A DNA stretch of 64,000 nucleotides, from positions 186,001-250,000 of the forward strand of contig NZ_JAJISC010000002.1 of NCBI RefSeq assembly GCF_024790395.1. The letters are read 5' to 3'. The DNA is from Halomonas dongshanensis. GTDB lineage: Bacteria > Pseudomonadota > Gammaproteobacteria > Pseudomonadales > Halomonadaceae. Of this stretch, positions 63,133-64,000 are shown piece after piece. The notes under the pieces are model-generated. The model was not told where the DNA came from. It did no database searches and saw only the letters and a list, made by a program, of their open reading frames with translations. A program made the translations under genes and the position numbers. Within the stretch, counting starts at the first letter, position 1, and each line of letters opens with the position of its first letter.

Positions 63133-64000
63133 TCACGAACGAAACTGCTGATGGGCAGTACGCCACTGCACTGCCTGCTCCGATAGGCTCCAGCCCAAGC
63201 CGTGAGTTTGGGGGACGTGCATATGTCCTGAGGCGATGACGAGACGCTCGTTGAATAGTGGCTCAAGCCACTCGATGTGCTCGACCCAGGTTTCATGAGG
63301 ATACGCTGCTGCAAGGTGTACGTGAATCTCCATGACGAAGTGCGGCGCCATCTTGAGCCCCAATCTCTCCGCCCGAGAGGCGATTTTCAAAAACGGCGTG
63401 ATGCCACCTACGCGAGGTGCGTCGGGCTGGAGGTAGGTCACGGCGCGGTGATCCATCAGCTGATCATGCTCTGCTTGGCTACTAAGCATTTCGCCCGTGG
63501 CGATGGGCGTGCTGAGACGCTGGGTCAATGATGCGTGGCCGGCGTAGTCATAGGCACTCAGCGGCTCCTCAATCCAGGTCAGATCGAGCGACTCCAGTGC
63601 TTGGCCGACACGTAGCGCCTGAGCATGGTCCCACTGCTGATTGGCGTCGACCATGAGGGGTGTTTGGTTGCCGACGAGTTCACGAATATGCCGAACGCGC
63701 TCGATATCTTTTTTAGCGTCCGGTTGGCCCACCTTCAGCTTGATGCCGCCCATGCCATTGGCCAGAGAGCGTTGAGCATTCTCGACGACGTCCTCGATGC
63801 TGGCCGAAAGATAGCCGCCAGACGTGTTGTAACAAGGAATCTTTTGGCGATAAGCGCCTAGAAGATTCGCCAACGACAGCCGGGCCCTCTTGGCTTTCAT
63901 ATCCCAGAGCGCGATATCGAAAGCGGCAATGGCCTGAACGGAAACCCCGGTCCGCGATACCGAGCCTCCAAGCCAGGCGAGCTTTTCCCAAAGCCTTGGG
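63133..64000 (-). CDS. L-talarate/galactarate dehydratase (5' end beyond the window)
   Basis: An enolase-superfamily enzyme that continues past the right edge. The frame stays open to 64000 and the last complete residues read upstream fit the family (AFDIALWDMKAKRARLSLAN). Visible motifs: GGIKLKVGQPD with the Lys-x-Lys base, VDANQQWD, WIEEPL, IATGEMLSSQAEHDQL, QPDAPRVGGI and APHFVMEIHVHLAAAYP. The spacing closely resembles Salmonella TalrD. It would dehydrate L-talarate or galactarate to 5-dehydro-4-deoxyglucarate, a second route besides GarD. The start codon is outside the window. Confidence 0.88.
   Translation of the reverse strand, partial: PRLWEKLAWLGGSVSRTGVSVQAIAAFDIALWDMKAKRARLSLANLLGAYRQKIPCYNTSGGYLSASIEDVVENAQRSLANGMGGIKLKVGQPDAKKDIERVRHIRELVGNQTPLMVDANQQWDHAQALRVGQALESLDLTWIEEPLSAYDYAGHASLTQRLSTPIATGEMLSSQAEHDQLMDHRAVTYLQPDAPRVGGITPFLKIASRAERLGLKMAPHFVMEIHVHLAAAYPHETWVEHIEWLEPLFNERLVIASGHMHVPQTHGLGWSLSEQAVQWRTAHQQFRS

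Overview
The window looks like a chromosomal segment of a halophilic gammaproteobacterium, most likely Halomonas or a close relative (Halomonadaceae). This is inferred from high GC, the LplT-PlsC-acyl-ACP synthetase fusion, RlmA, SpeG, a Zur-controlled L31 paralogue, a type VI secretion (T6SS) VgrG island and aldarate catabolism. No rRNA, tRNA, CRISPR array, integrase or intact insertion sequence was seen. The genus is not proven.

Layout. 0.2-11.8 kb: housekeeping and regulator/transporter genes: an APH-fold kinase, an AraC regulator, the 1156-residue lysophospholipid remodelling fusion, a divergent HTH regulator, a LysR/EamA divergent pair, rlmA and an MFS/MmyB-type divergent pair. 11.8-16.8 kb: the 3' remnant of an OmpR-type response regulator still translationally coupled to an intact histidine kinase, then a dicarboxylate/amino-acid symporter and a TonB-dependent receptor. 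16.8-25.5 kb (minus strand): PQQ glucose dehydrogenase, a peptide/nickel-type ABC operon with a fused permease behind a palindromic operator, and a CurA-like reductase. 25.7-28.2 kb: an RlpA-like protein and a membrane-anchored protein made of five PPC-like repeats.

28.3-39.7 kb is the accessory region of greatest interest. A nested palindromic site precedes vgrG, a DUF4123 adaptor, a VasX-like large putative pore-forming effector and two tandem copies of a membrane protein that is probably its immunity factor. The second copy carries a vestige of an effector 3' end in front of it. Behind the copies lie short remnants and a 333-residue orphan C-terminal piece of a second large toxin-like protein, then a Sel1-repeat protein and a truncated secreted ORF. 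GC drops markedly here. The pattern fits an evolving effector-immunity cassette with displaced tails.

39.9-50.5 kb: an EamA/LysR pair around a perfect palindrome, cytochrome b561, then a siderophore block: PvdE-like exporter, FhuF reductase, FhuD, FhuC and fused FhuB, with Fur-like boxes and a Zur-like box before rpmE2. 50.5-54.9 kb: ltaE, an amino-acid oxidase family gene, speG, two small conserved-looking ORFs and poxB. 55.2-64.0 kb: an aldarate (galactarate/glucarate/talarate) pathway with kdgD, a tripartite tricarboxylate-type transporter, garD, gudD, a FadR/GntR regulator and an L-talarate/galactarate dehydratase that runs off the right edge. The dehydratases converge on 5-dehydro-4-deoxyglucarate, which KdgD converts to 2-oxoglutarate semialdehyde.
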